From assembly GCA_030697175.1 (NCBI GenBank), contig JAUYQR010000005.1, forward strand, positions 186,001-250,000: 64,000 nt of DNA, written 5' to 3'. Below are positions 25,528-32,735 of the stretch, piece by piece. Position numbers and translations under genes: made by a program. Positions within the stretch are counted from its first letter, which is position 1; each line of letters starts with the position of its first letter. Origin of the DNA: Paracoccaceae bacterium. GTDB taxonomy: Bacteria > Pseudomonadota > Alphaproteobacteria > Rhodobacterales > Rhodobacteraceae. The notes under the pieces were generated by a model that did not search any database, was not told where the DNA came from, and saw nothing but the letters and a program-made list of their open reading frames with translations.

Positions 25528-26640
25528 GTGAGGCCGAGCTTCGCAACCCTGGACAACGCGTGTGTGATGGCCGGGGCCGCGACGCTGCTGGACCATCCGC
25601 CGGGCAGCCGGTCGGATGCGGCGCTGGGCAACGTTGCGCTGAAAGGCATCGGGGTGCGCGCGGCCGACGATACGGTTCCGGACGGTGGCGCAGGCATGTA
25701 CCGCCACCGCTGGACGCACCCGATCAGCATTGCCGATCTGGATACGCCCGTTGCGGATCTGGACGCCGAGGCCATCTACGGCGGCGTCATCGGGCCGCAG
25801 TTCGGCCATGTCGTGACGCAATCAATAGGGCGTCTTTGGGTGGCCGAGCAGTTGCCTGCCGACCTGCCCATCGTGTTTGTGAACGCCAACCCCGGCCTTG
25901 ACCGGGTACCGGGGTATCTTGTCGATGTCGTGCGCACGATCGGCGTCCCCAATCCGCTGGTGCTGCTGCGGCAGCCGACGCGGGTGCGCAGGCTTCATCT
26001 GGGAGCCGAGCTGATGAACCTTGAACGCAAGCCAGCCGCCGACGCACGGTATCTGGACTGGCTGGCGCGGGTTGCGCCGCGCGTGCCGGTTGATCCTGGC
26101 TTCAAGGTCTATGTAAGCCGCAGCCGGCTTGGCCCGCGGTTCGAGCAGTATCTGGAGGAGGCCAGACTGGAAGCGGCGCTGACGGGCGCGGGCTACCATG
26201 TGATCCACCCCGAGACGCTTTCGGTGCCCGAGCAGATCGCGGCCTACCAGCGGGCCGCCCGGCTGATCTTTGCGGACGGGTCTGCGGTGCATCTGTGGTC
26301 GCTGTTTGCCAAGCCCGGCCAATCGGCTGCCATCATCCTGCGCCGTCCTTGGCATCCGATATTCCGGCGGTGGTTCAAGAGTTTCGACCGCGCGGCCTTG
26401 ACGGTGATCGATCGCCGGGTCGGCAGCTTTTCCGGCAAGGGGCCGCTGGGCCGAAAGCCTGCGGTGCTTTTGGATCTGGGTGCGGTCTGGGCTGATCTGG
26501 CGGCAACGGGGTTTCATGCATCGCAAACCCGGCTGCACGGGGCTGCCGATCTGATCAGGGAGGGGGCGGGCGCACTGTGCGCATGGGACGAGGTGAGCGC
26601 AGGCCTGCTGTCGACGCGCCCCGATCTGGCCTTGCGCTAG
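25528..26640 (+). CDS. GT61-family (DUF563) glycosyltransferase
   Basis: A 370-residue cytoplasmic glycosyltransferase. Family features are GPQFGHVVTQSIGRLW, VYVSRSRLGPR, HPETLSVPEQIAAYQRA and FADGSAVHLWSLF, where the ADGSA loop binds the nucleotide-sugar. The GTG start at 25528 overlaps the stop of a 9-codon ATG mini-ORF (25502-25531) by two bases (GTGA context), so the true start or a coupled leader is uncertain. It diverges from the exonuclease gene (170-nt shared upstream region). No other glycan genes adjoin it. The acceptor is unknown; GT61 enzymes in this group often act on capsule or LPS. Confidence 0.8.
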   Translation: MRPSFATLDNACVMAGAATLLDHPPGSRSDAALGNVALKGIGVRAADDTVPDGGAGMYRHRWTHPISIADLDTPVADLDAEAIYGGVIGPQFGHVVTQSIGRLWVAEQLPADLPIVFVNANPGLDRVPGYLVDVVRTIGVPNPLVLLRQPTRVRRLHLGAELMNLERKPAADARYLDWLARVAPRVPVDPGFKVYVSRSRLGPRFEQYLEEARLEAALTGAGYHVIHPETLSVPEQIAAYQRAARLIFADGSAVHLWSLFAKPGQSAAIILRRPWHPIFRRWFKSFDRAALTVIDRRVGSFSGKGPLGRKPAVLLDLGAVWADLAATGFHASQTRLHGAADLIREGAGALCAWDEVSAGLLSTRPDLALR

Positions 26641-26796
26641 GCCGGGGTCCGGCTTGCCAATGCAGTGTCCGGCAAGGGGCGCCTGCCCGTTTCTTGTGCG
26701 CTTTGGCGATTGGCACTCAGAAAACGTGCAGTTCACTCTTCCCCGCATGGGAAACGGCTGATCTAGTGAAGGCCGGACGAGCAGGACGGAGGCGAC

Positions 26797-28209
26797 GTGA
26801 CCCCCACGTTCAACGAGATGTTTCAGGGCAGCGGTGTCAGGCCGCCCTATGCGCGGCTGGAAGACTGGGTGCGCGCGATGCCGCAGGAGTTGCGCCACCT
26901 GAAGCAGGCCGAGGCGGAGGCGCTGTTCCGCCGGATCGGCATCACCTTCGCGGTCTATGGCGAGGGCGGCGACCCGGACCGGCTGATCCCGTTCGACATG
27001 TTCCCGCGGGTGTTTTCCGGGGCGGAATGGTCGCGGCTGGAGCGCGGCATCAAGCAGCGGGCGCGGGCGCTGAATGCGTTTCTGGTCGATGTCTACGGGC
27101 GCGGCGAGATCGTGCGGGCGGGGCGGATACCGGCGCGGCTGGTCTACCAGAACGAGGCTTATGAAAAGGCCGTGGCGGGGATCGTGCCGCCAAAGGGGGT
27201 GTATTCCCACATCGTCGGGATTGATCTGGTGCGCACCGGGCCGGATGATTTCTTTGTGCTGGAGGACAACTGCCGCACGCCTTCGGGTGTCAGCTACATG
27301 CTGGAAAACCGCGAGATCATGATGCGGATGTTTCCCGATCTGTTTCGCGAAAACCGGATCGAGCCGGTGGATACCTATCCTGAGAAATTGCGCCGCACGC
27401 TGGCGAGCGTGGCGCCGAAGAAATGCACGGGCGAGCCGACCGTCGTGATCCTGACGCCGGGGCATTTCAACAGCGCCTATTACGAACACAGCTTTCTGGC
27501 TGACCTGATGGGGGTCGAACTGGTCGAGGGGCAGGATCTGTTCGTCGATGGTGAGTATGTCTTCATGCGGACCACCGAAGGCCCGCGCCGGGTGGACGTG
27601 ATCTACCGGCGGATCGACGATGCCTACATCGACCCGTTGTGCTTCAAGCCGGATTCGATGCTGGGGATACCGGGGCTGATGGATGTCTACCGCGCGGGCG
27701 GCGTGTCGATCTGTTCGGCGCCGGGGGGCGGGGTGGCGGATGACAAGGCGGTCTACTGCTATGTGCCCGAGATGATACGCTTTTATCTGGGCGAGGAGCC
27801 GATCCTGAAGAATGTGCCGACCTGGCAATGCGGCAAGTCGGATGACCTGAAGTATGTGCTGGAAAAGCTGCCGGAACTGGTGGTGAAGGAAGTCCACGGC
27901 TCGGGTGGCTACGGGATGCTGGTCGGGCCGAAGTCGAGCCAAGCCGAGGTCGAGGCATTCCGGGCAAAGATCATCGACAACCCGTCGAACTACATCGCGC
28001 AGCCGACGCTGGCGCTGTCGACAGTGCCGAGTTTCGTCGAGGAAGGCGTGGCGCCGCGGCATGTTGACCTGCGTCCCTATTGTCTGGTGGGGGAACGGAT
28101 CGAGCTGGTGCCGGGTGGGCTGACGCGGGTGGCCTTGAAGGAGGGCTCGCTGGTGGTGAACTCGTCGCAGGGCGGCGGGGTCAAGGATACCTGGGTGCTG
28201 GCGGAATGA
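26797..28209 (+). CDS. Circularly permuted ATP-grasp protein (Anbu operon)
   Basis: A 470-residue protein of the DUF404/DUF407 circularly permuted ATP-grasp type 2 family, a predicted amidoligase that would join an amino group to a carboxylate with ATP. Recognisable segments are FEDP-like IGIDLVRTGPDDFFVLEDNCRTPSGVSYMLENRE (quoted in part), the Lys/Gly loop VVKEVHGSGGYGM and VNSSQGGGVKDTWV at the end. It starts with GTG at 26797 after GGAGG. It is the first of four genes (ATP-grasp, alpha-E, transglutaminase, Anbu) that recur together in many bacteria. No peptide or protein substrate is known with certainty. Confidence 0.88.
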   Translation: MTPTFNEMFQGSGVRPPYARLEDWVRAMPQELRHLKQAEAEALFRRIGITFAVYGEGGDPDRLIPFDMFPRVFSGAEWSRLERGIKQRARALNAFLVDVYGRGEIVRAGRIPARLVYQNEAYEKAVAGIVPPKGVYSHIVGIDLVRTGPDDFFVLEDNCRTPSGVSYMLENREIMMRMFPDLFRENRIEPVDTYPEKLRRTLASVAPKKCTGEPTVVILTPGHFNSAYYEHSFLADLMGVELVEGQDLFVDGEYVFMRTTEGPRRVDVIYRRIDDAYIDPLCFKPDSMLGIPGLMDVYRAGGVSICSAPGGGVADDKAVYCYVPEMIRFYLGEEPILKNVPTWQCGKSDDLKYVLEKLPELVVKEVHGSGGYGMLVGPKSSQAEVEAFRAKIIDNPSNYIAQPTLALSTVPSFVEEGVAPRHVDLRPYCLVGERIELVPGGLTRVALKEGSLVVNSSQGGGVKDTWVLAE

Positions 28210-28254
28210 GGGTCTTGGCGGAATGAGCGCGGTGTCGGGATGCGTTGCCCGGGG

Positions 28255-28388
28255 GTGCCCCCCCACCCCCTCCCTCCCCCACAAGGGGGGAGGGGGGCGC
28301 CCTGATCCCCTTGCCGCCCGTGCGTGGCTGGCCAACTGGCACCTCCCTCCCCCCGATGTGGGGGAGGGATGGGGTGGGGGGGGCGGCC
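28255..28388. repeat. Paired C/G-tract hairpins forming a large inverted repeat
   Basis: The first hairpin (28255-28300) pairs a C-rich tract ending CCTCCCTCCCCC with GGGGGGAGGGGGG across ACAA. The second (28341-28388) pairs CCTCCCTCCCCC with GGGGGAGGGATGGGG. The two elements are in opposite orientation, so the left arm of the first also complements the right arm of the second over about 27 bp with few mismatches. They fill the 198-nt gap inside the Anbu operon. A related single hairpin lies at 48610-48640. Confidence 0.75.
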
Positions 28389-28407
28389 AGGCCGGACGCG
28401 GTATGCC

Positions 28408-29358
28408 ATGCTGAGCCGGACCGCCGACAACCTGTACTGGATCGCGCGCTACATGGAGCGGGCCGATACGTCGGCGCGGCTTCTGGAGGTGGGCAGCCGG
28501 ATCAGCCTGATCCCCTCGGCGCACGGTTACCGCAGCGAGTGGGACAGCCTGCTGCAGGCGGCAGGGATGGCAGAGGGATTTGCCAAGAAATATGGCGACC
28601 CGATCCAGCGCAACATCGAAAGCTGGCTGTTCTTTGACCGCGACAACCCCTCATCGGTGGCAAGCTGCATCACGGCGGCACGGGAAAACGGGCGGATCGT
28701 GCGCACCGCACTGACAGCCCAGGTGTGGGACGCGCTGAACACCGCGTTTCAGGAGTTGAAGGCGCTGGAGCGGCGGGCGCGGTCGGACCTGGAACTGAGC
28801 CGGCTGACCGAATGGGTGATGCGCCATGCCGCGATGGTGCGGGGTGCGATTGATGCCACGCTGTTGCGCAACGACGGCTATAATTTCCTGAACATCGGCT
28901 ATTACCTGGAACGCGCCGACAACACCGCACGCCTGATGGACGTCAAGTATTACGTCCTGCTGCCGCGGGTGGATTTCGTGGGCTCGGGGCTCGACAACTA
29001 TCAGTGGACCACGCTGTTGCGCGCGATGGGGTCGCACCGGGCGTTTCACTGGGCTTATGGGGGTGAGGTCACAGCGGGGAAGATCGCGGATTTCCTGATC
29101 CTGAACCCGCAATGTCCGCGGTCGCTGACCACCTGCGTGGCGGGGATGGCGAACCATCTGGGGCGGCTGGCCACGGCCTACGGGCGCGAGACCGAGGCGC
29201 AGGTGCGGGCGAAGGATGTCATGGCGGGGATCCTCGCGACGACGGTTGAAGGGATCTTCGACGAAGGGCTGCACGAATACCTGACGCGGTTCATCGACGA
29301 CACGGCGGTTCTGGCGAACGCGATCCACTTTGCCTACCTGAGCGGGGAAATGCGCTGA
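28408..29358 (+). CDS. Alpha-E domain protein (Anbu operon)
   Basis: A 316-residue all-helical protein of the alpha-E (DUF403) family. It opens with MLSRTADNLYWIARYMERADT and repeats the same pattern in FLNIGYYLERADNTARLMD, the family's paired ERAD-type signature. It always travels with the permuted ATP-grasp protein and is sometimes fused to it, so it probably serves as its partner. The ATG at 28408 is preceded by the inverted-repeat region and a weak SD. Its stop overlaps the transglutaminase start (TGATG). Catalytic activity is not established. Confidence 0.9.
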   Translation: MLSRTADNLYWIARYMERADTSARLLEVGSRISLIPSAHGYRSEWDSLLQAAGMAEGFAKKYGDPIQRNIESWLFFDRDNPSSVASCITAARENGRIVRTALTAQVWDALNTAFQELKALERRARSDLELSRLTEWVMRHAAMVRGAIDATLLRNDGYNFLNIGYYLERADNTARLMDVKYYVLLPRVDFVGSGLDNYQWTTLLRAMGSHRAFHWAYGGEVTAGKIADFLILNPQCPRSLTTCVAGMANHLGRLATAYGRETEAQVRAKDVMAGILATTVEGIFDEGLHEYLTRFIDDTAVLANAIHFAYLSGEMR

Positions 29359-30164
29359 TGCGGCTGACGGTCAACCATGTGACACGCTACCATTACGCGG
29401 CTCCGGTGCGGTCGGTGGTGCAAAGCCACCGGCTGACGCCGTCGACGTTCCAGGGCCAGAAGGTGATCGACTGGGCGATTTCGGTGACAGAAGGCACGCG
29501 CGGGGCGGAGTTTCGCGATGGCGCGGGCGATCTGGTGCAGGGCTGGACGGTGGCGGGGCCGGTGGGCGAGATCGCGGTAAGCGTGACCGGGGTGGTGGAG
29601 ACGGTCGATCTGACCGGCGTGTTGCGCGGCCACAAGGAGACGGTCGCGCCCGACTGCTATCTGCGCGCCACGCTGCCGACACGGGTGGACAAGGCGCTGG
29701 ATGCGCTGGCCCATACGGTGAGCGGGGCGGATACGCTGGCCTTGGCGCATGCGTTGATGGGGGCTGTGGCGGATGCGATTGCCTACAAGCCCGGCGTGAC
29801 CCATGCCCATACGACGGCGGCCGAGGCGCTGGTTCTGGGCGAAGGCGTCTGTCAGGACCACGCCCATGCGATGATCGCGCTGGCGCGGGCGCGGGGGCTG
29901 CCGGGGCGCTATGTCTCGGGCTATCTGTTTGCCGATGCCGACGGATTTGCGCATGAGGCGGCACATGCCTGGGCCGAGGTTTTCGTGGCAGGTCTTGGCT
30001 GGGTCGGGTTTGATCCGGCGAACCGCTGCTGCCCGGACGCGCGCTACATCCGGCTTGGGTCGGGCTTTGACGCGCAAGATGCAGCGCCGATCCGTGGCAT
30101 CGCGCGGGGCGGCGGGCGGGAAGAGATGGACGTGACCGTTGCGATCCAGAACCAGGATCAGTAG
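29358..30164 (+). CDS. Transglutaminase-like cysteine protease/ligase (Anbu operon)
   Basis: A 268-residue protein: an N-terminal beta-rich domain beginning MRLTVNHVTRYHY and a transglutaminase core with Cys165 in GEGVCQDHAHAM, His203 in HAWAEVF and Asp219 in GWVGFDPAN. The fold can cleave or form amide/isopeptide bonds. It starts 1 nt inside the alpha-E stop and is 27 nt before the Anbu gene. In the operon it would act on the same linkages that the ATP-grasp protein makes, but this is inference. No signal peptide is seen. Confidence 0.9.
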   Translation: MRLTVNHVTRYHYAAPVRSVVQSHRLTPSTFQGQKVIDWAISVTEGTRGAEFRDGAGDLVQGWTVAGPVGEIAVSVTGVVETVDLTGVLRGHKETVAPDCYLRATLPTRVDKALDALAHTVSGADTLALAHALMGAVADAIAYKPGVTHAHTTAAEALVLGEGVCQDHAHAMIALARARGLPGRYVSGYLFADADGFAHEAAHAWAEVFVAGLGWVGFDPANRCCPDARYIRLGSGFDAQDAAPIRGIARGGGREEMDVTVAIQNQDQ

Positions 30165-30191
30165 GGTTCGGCGCGGAGCGGGGGAACGGAC

Positions 30192-30914
30192 ATGACCTAT
30201 TGCGTGGGGCTGATGCTGAACGAGGGCATGGTCCTTTTGTCGGACACGCGGACCAACGCGGGGCTCGACAACATCTCGACCTACCGCAAGATGTTCACCT
30301 TTGAAGACCCCGGCGAGCGGGTGATCGTGATCATGACCGCCGGAAGCCTGTCGATCAGCCAGACCACCTTGGCGCGGTTGCGCGAGGCGATCGAGGATCC
30401 TGACGCCACGCCCGATACCAGCATCATGCTGGCGCCGACGCTGTTGAAGGTGGCCGATATCGTCGGCGGCATGCTGGCGGCGGTGCGCGGCGAGATCGAC
30501 GAGAAACTCAGCGCGATGCAGGGCGCAAGTTGCAGCATGATCGTGGCGGGGCAGCGAAAGGGCGGCGCGATGCGCATGTTCCTGATCTACCCGGAAGGCA
30601 ACTACATCGAGGCCACCGAGGACGCGCCATTCCTGCAGATCGGCGAGCACAAGTATGGCAAGCCGATCCTTGACCGGGTGGTGAAGCCCTCGACCAGCCT
30701 GCTGGACGCGCAGAAGGCGGTGCTGCTCAGCATGGATTCGACGCTGCGGTCGAACCTGTCGGTGGGGATGCCCCTTGATCTGTGCGTGATCGAGCGTGAC
30801 GCCTGCCGTGTGACGCAGAAACGCCGGATCGAAGCGGGCGACGAGGCGTTCCGCGCGATGAGCGAGGCGTGGTCGGTGGCGCTGCGCGACGGTTTTTCGC
30901 GCATCAAGGTGTGA
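30192..30914 (+). CDS. Anbu: proteasome-type protease (ancestral beta-subunit family)
   Basis: A 240-residue Ntn-hydrolase of the Anbu/BPH family. After Met removal the N-terminal nucleophile would be Thr (MTYCVG); Asp18 and Lys33 (Asp17/Lys32 of the mature chain) complete the catalytic set in LLSDTRTNAG and TYRKMF. Unlike HslV and archaeal beta subunits it has no propeptide, which is usual for the family. Anbu forms open-ring or helical assemblies in the cytoplasm. A cognate unfoldase is not known and none is encoded nearby. It closes the four-gene operon, preceded by GGAACGGAC. Confidence 0.92.
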   Translation: MTYCVGLMLNEGMVLLSDTRTNAGLDNISTYRKMFTFEDPGERVIVIMTAGSLSISQTTLARLREAIEDPDATPDTSIMLAPTLLKVADIVGGMLAAVRGEIDEKLSAMQGASCSMIVAGQRKGGAMRMFLIYPEGNYIEATEDAPFLQIGEHKYGKPILDRVVKPSTSLLDAQKAVLLSMDSTLRSNLSVGMPLDLCVIERDACRVTQKRRIEAGDEAFRAMSEAWSVALRDGFSRIKV

Positions 30915-30981
30915 AGGGCGGGTTTGCCCCTTGGCAACAAGGCATGGCCGCCCTAGCTTCATTGCAAGCAAGGAGAAAACG

Positions 30982-31284
30982 ATGACCCAGCTTGTCAGCC
31001 TTTATGTTCGCAGCGTGGCCACGGGATTCGCGGTCGCTGCGGTTTTTGCCGCAGGGCTGGTATGGTTTGATGTGGCGGGGATCGGGCATCTGATCCTTGG
31101 CTCCGACATCGGTTGGGTTGCCGCCGCGATGCTGGTGGTGTTCAACGGCATCGTGTTTTCTGCGGTGCAGTTTGCAATTGCCATCATGGGCCTGGCCGAA
31201 GATGACGCACCGCGCGGCGGTCTGCGTGACCACGCCGAACTGATCCCGATCCGGGTCGAGGTTGTTGCCAAGAAGCGGCGCTGA
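30982..31284 (+). CDS. Small membrane protein, two transmembrane segments
   Basis: A 100-residue protein from the ATG at 30982, which has an AAGGAG SD. Two hydrophobic helices, VATGFAVAAVFAAGLVWF and WVAAAMLVVFNGIVFSAVQFAI, are separated by a short loop. The tail is basic and soluble (RVEVVAKKRR). I recognise no family. It lies 67 nt downstream of Anbu on the same strand and is followed by a strong terminator, so it may be the last gene of that transcript. Confidence 0.65.
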   Translation: MTQLVSLYVRSVATGFAVAAVFAAGLVWFDVAGIGHLILGSDIGWVAAAMLVVFNGIVFSAVQFAIAIMGLAEDDAPRGGLRDHAELIPIRVEVVAKKRR

Positions 31285-31304
31285 AACCCAAGGACTTGAA
31301 GCAG

Positions 31305-31330
31305 AAGGCCCGCCAACCGGCGGGCCTTTT
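31305..31330 (+). terminator. Rho-independent terminator after the small membrane protein gene
   Basis: AAGGCCCGCC and GGCGGGCCTT form a 10-bp stem with a 4-nt loop (AACC), followed by TTGCTTT. This is the best-formed intrinsic terminator of the Anbu region and should end its transcript. Confidence 0.85.
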
Positions 31331-31339
31331 GCTTTGTCA

Positions 31340-31507
31340 GGTGGCGGGCCCGCAGCAGCCGTGAAGTGCCGGGATTTTCCCGAGAGCCAGAGGTCTCAGG
31401 TGGGAACCAGGTAACAGGACCAGGATCCTGTCAGAGCCAGCCCCCATGCGTTTGCTTATCGGCCACTGGAAAAAAGGCCTCGCACGAGAGGAGCAGCACC
31501 CGCCACC
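31340..31507 (+). ncRNA. Candidate structured RNA of about 168 nt, unknown family
   Basis: The gap 31285-31578 holds no coding frame. GGTGGCGGG (31340-31348) is the exact complement of CCCGCCACC (31499-31507). Nested symmetrically inside are CCAG-x-GGTC (387-395 of the 31 kb block) with GGCC-x-CTGG (461-469), TGGG (401-404) with CCCA (443-446), and an apical ACAGGA/TCCTGT hairpin (31414-31431). Small hairpins lie on each side of the central bubble (CGGGA/TCCCG at 31370-31382; CCTC/GAGG at 31478-31491). A U-G pair in the second helix favours the plus strand. The shape recalls 6S RNA, but I see no conserved 6S sequence, no clear promoter and no 3' terminator. Confidence 0.35.
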
Positions 31508-31543
31508 CATGAAGATAGGGCGTAGGGGGCATGGGCGCAAGGC

Positions 31544-31572
31544 TGGACAGGTGTTCACCTTTGGTTCATATT
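31544..31572 (+). promoter_or_regulatory. mmcB: mmcB promoter, probably leaderless
   Basis: TGGACA (31544-31549) and CATATT (31567-31572) are separated by 17 nt. Transcription would start about 7 nt downstream, on the ATG at 31579, and no Shine-Dalgarno is present. The LexA box occupies the spacer. Confidence 0.6.
31553..31567 (+). promoter_or_regulatory. LexA (SOS) box GTTC-N7-GTTC
   Basis: GTTC-ACCTTTG-GTTC is an exact match to the alphaproteobacterial LexA consensus and lies between the -35 and -10 of mmcB. A bound repressor would block polymerase. MmcB is a known SOS-regulated repair protein in Caulobacter, which supports the call. Confidence 0.9.
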
Positions 31573-31578
31573 TGCCGG

Positions 31579-32040
31579 ATGGACCAGATCGTCGACATCC
31601 TGCCGAACCTTCCCGGTCAGCGCCTGCAGCGCGGCGTCTGCCGGGGCCTGCGCGCGCTTGATTTCGTGTCGGTGGAGGAATTGGTGCCTGCGCCCGGCCT
31701 GCGGGTTGATGTGATGGCGCTGGGCCCGAAGGGCGAGATCTGGGTGGTGGAATGCAAGTCGGGCCGGGCCGATTTCGCAGCCGACCGCAAATGGCAGGGC
31801 TACCTGGATTGGTGCGACCGATTCTTCTGGGCGGTCGATTCCGAGTTTCCGGTGGAACTGTTGCCAGAGGGCACCGGGCTGATCCTGGCCGATGCCTATG
31901 ATGCCGAGGTGGTGCGCATGGGGCCGGAAACGCCTCTGGCGGGGGCGCGGCGCAAGGCGGTGCTGCGGATATTCGCGCGCCACGCGGCGGCGCGTCTGCA
32001 CGGGTTGCGTGATCCGGCGATGCAAAGCCAACTGTCCTGA
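31579..32040 (+). CDS. mmcB: MmcB-family DNA repair protein (PD-(D/E)xK fold)
   Basis: A 153-residue putative nuclease. The PD-(D/E)xK core is RVDVMALGPKGEIWVVECKSG with Asp44, Glu58 and Lys60, followed by FAADRKWQGYLDWCDRFFWAV. The family is linked to survival of mitomycin C damage. The ATG at 31579 is preferred because PGQRLQRGVCRGL follows at the usual distance. It lies 12 nt beyond a LexA box, so expression should be damage-induced. A convergent gene (DUF6324) faces it across a bidirectional hairpin. Confidence 0.9.
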   Translation: MDQIVDILPNLPGQRLQRGVCRGLRALDFVSVEELVPAPGLRVDVMALGPKGEIWVVECKSGRADFAADRKWQGYLDWCDRFFWAVDSEFPVELLPEGTGLILADAYDAEVVRMGPETPLAGARRKAVLRIFARHAAARLHGLRDPAMQSQLS

Positions 32041-32049
32041 ACGAAAGTT

Positions 32050-32081
32050 ACACCAAAACCCCGGGCCGAGGATTTTGGTGT
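32050..32081. terminator. Bidirectional terminator between mmcB and the DUF6324 gene
   Basis: ACACCAAAA (32050-32058) and TTTTGGTGT (32073-32081) flank a GC-rich centre (CCCCGGGCCGAGGA). The A-run on one side and T-run on the other let it work for both convergent genes. Confidence 0.75.
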
Positions 32082-32088
32082 CAGACGC

Positions 32089-32301
32089 TCAGCGCTTCTT
32101 TTTCGGCTTGCCTGCGGCCATCGCGCGGGCGGCCTCGGCGGCGGCGCGCAGCTCCTCGGCGATCTCGTCCGCCTCTTCGGGGTCGAAATCGAGCGGCAGT
32201 TCGATACCGCCTTCGGCTTCGACGTAGATGCGCACCATGCCCTGATCGGTCGGGCCGATCTGCATGTTGGCGGCGATTTCGCTTTGCTTGTCGATGCTCA
32301 T
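32089..32301 (-). CDS. DUF6324-family small protein
   Basis: A 70-residue protein from the ATG at 32301, which has GGAGG upstream. The sequence is acidic in the middle (LDFDPEEADEIAEEL) and ends in a basic PKKKR tail. GMVRIYVEAEGGIELPLDFDPEEA is characteristic of DUF6324 of Rhodobacterales. No function is known. It stands alone between mmcB and tRNA-His. Confidence 0.75.
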   Translation of the reverse strand: MSIDKQSEIAANMQIGPTDQGMVRIYVEAEGGIELPLDFDPEEADEIAEELRAAAEAARAMAAGKPKKKR

Positions 32302-32428
32302 GGCGGCCTCCGGGCTGGGGATGACAAGCGGCGTAACCCGTCGCGGCATTTCACGCAAGCGCCGTCGCCGGGCGCCACTGGTTCTTGCTTGCAATCCGGG
32401 GGGCGGGGGGCTAAATCGCGCGTCGAGT

Positions 32429-32505
32429 GCCGACGTAGCTCAGTTGGTTAGAGCACTAGATTGTGGATCTAGGGGTCCCCCGTTCGAGCCGGGGCGTCGG
32501 TACCA
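32429..32505 (+). tRNA. tRNA-His (anticodon GTG), lacking G-1
   Basis: A 77-nt cloverleaf with encoded CCA. The acceptor is GCCGACG/CGTCGGT (first pair G-U), the D arm GCTC/GAGC, the anticodon arm CTAGA-TTGTGGA-TCTAG with anticodon GTG, and the T arm CCCCG-TTCGAGC-CGGGG. The base before position 1 is T and the discriminator base 73 is A. The G-1/C73 identity pair of nearly all tRNA-His is therefore absent, as known for a subgroup of alphaproteobacteria. Confidence 0.96.
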
Positions 32506-32735
32506 TTTTCCTGAAACAGGTGAAGGGCGCACTCGTGCGGCAATGATCGGTCGCCCGCGGCCGTGGTCATGGCCGATCCGACCGATGCCGATCTCCCGCG
32601 CTCTTGAACAGGATTGCCGCTGGTCAGGGCGCGCCGTTCCGCGCGGGCAGGGCACTGGACAGTTGACTTGCCGACCGGATCACCTGAGCACTGGGGGGCA
32701 AGAACGGCCCGCTTCGTGGCGAACAGGACGGTGCA

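Noticed and set aside
25502-25531. Nine-codon mini-ORF (MVNGFVVTG) overlapping the GTG of the GT61 gene, a possible coupled leader peptide.
   Set aside because: Too short to judge by composition and no conserved leader motif; may only reflect a misassigned start.
26711-26730. TGGCAC followed by TGCA before the Anbu operon, reminiscent of a sigma-54 promoter.
   Set aside because: The spacing between the two elements is about 10 nt instead of 5, so the GG/GC geometry is wrong.
31399-31470. GGTGGGAA and GGCCACTGG suggested a cobalamin riboswitch.
   Set aside because: The conserved blocks are not in the right order, the B12 box is absent at the 3' side, and the downstream gene (mmcB) has no link to B12.
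32506-32735. Possible integration site downstream of tRNA-His.
   Set aside because: No second copy of the tRNA 3' end, no integrase and no mobile gene within the window.
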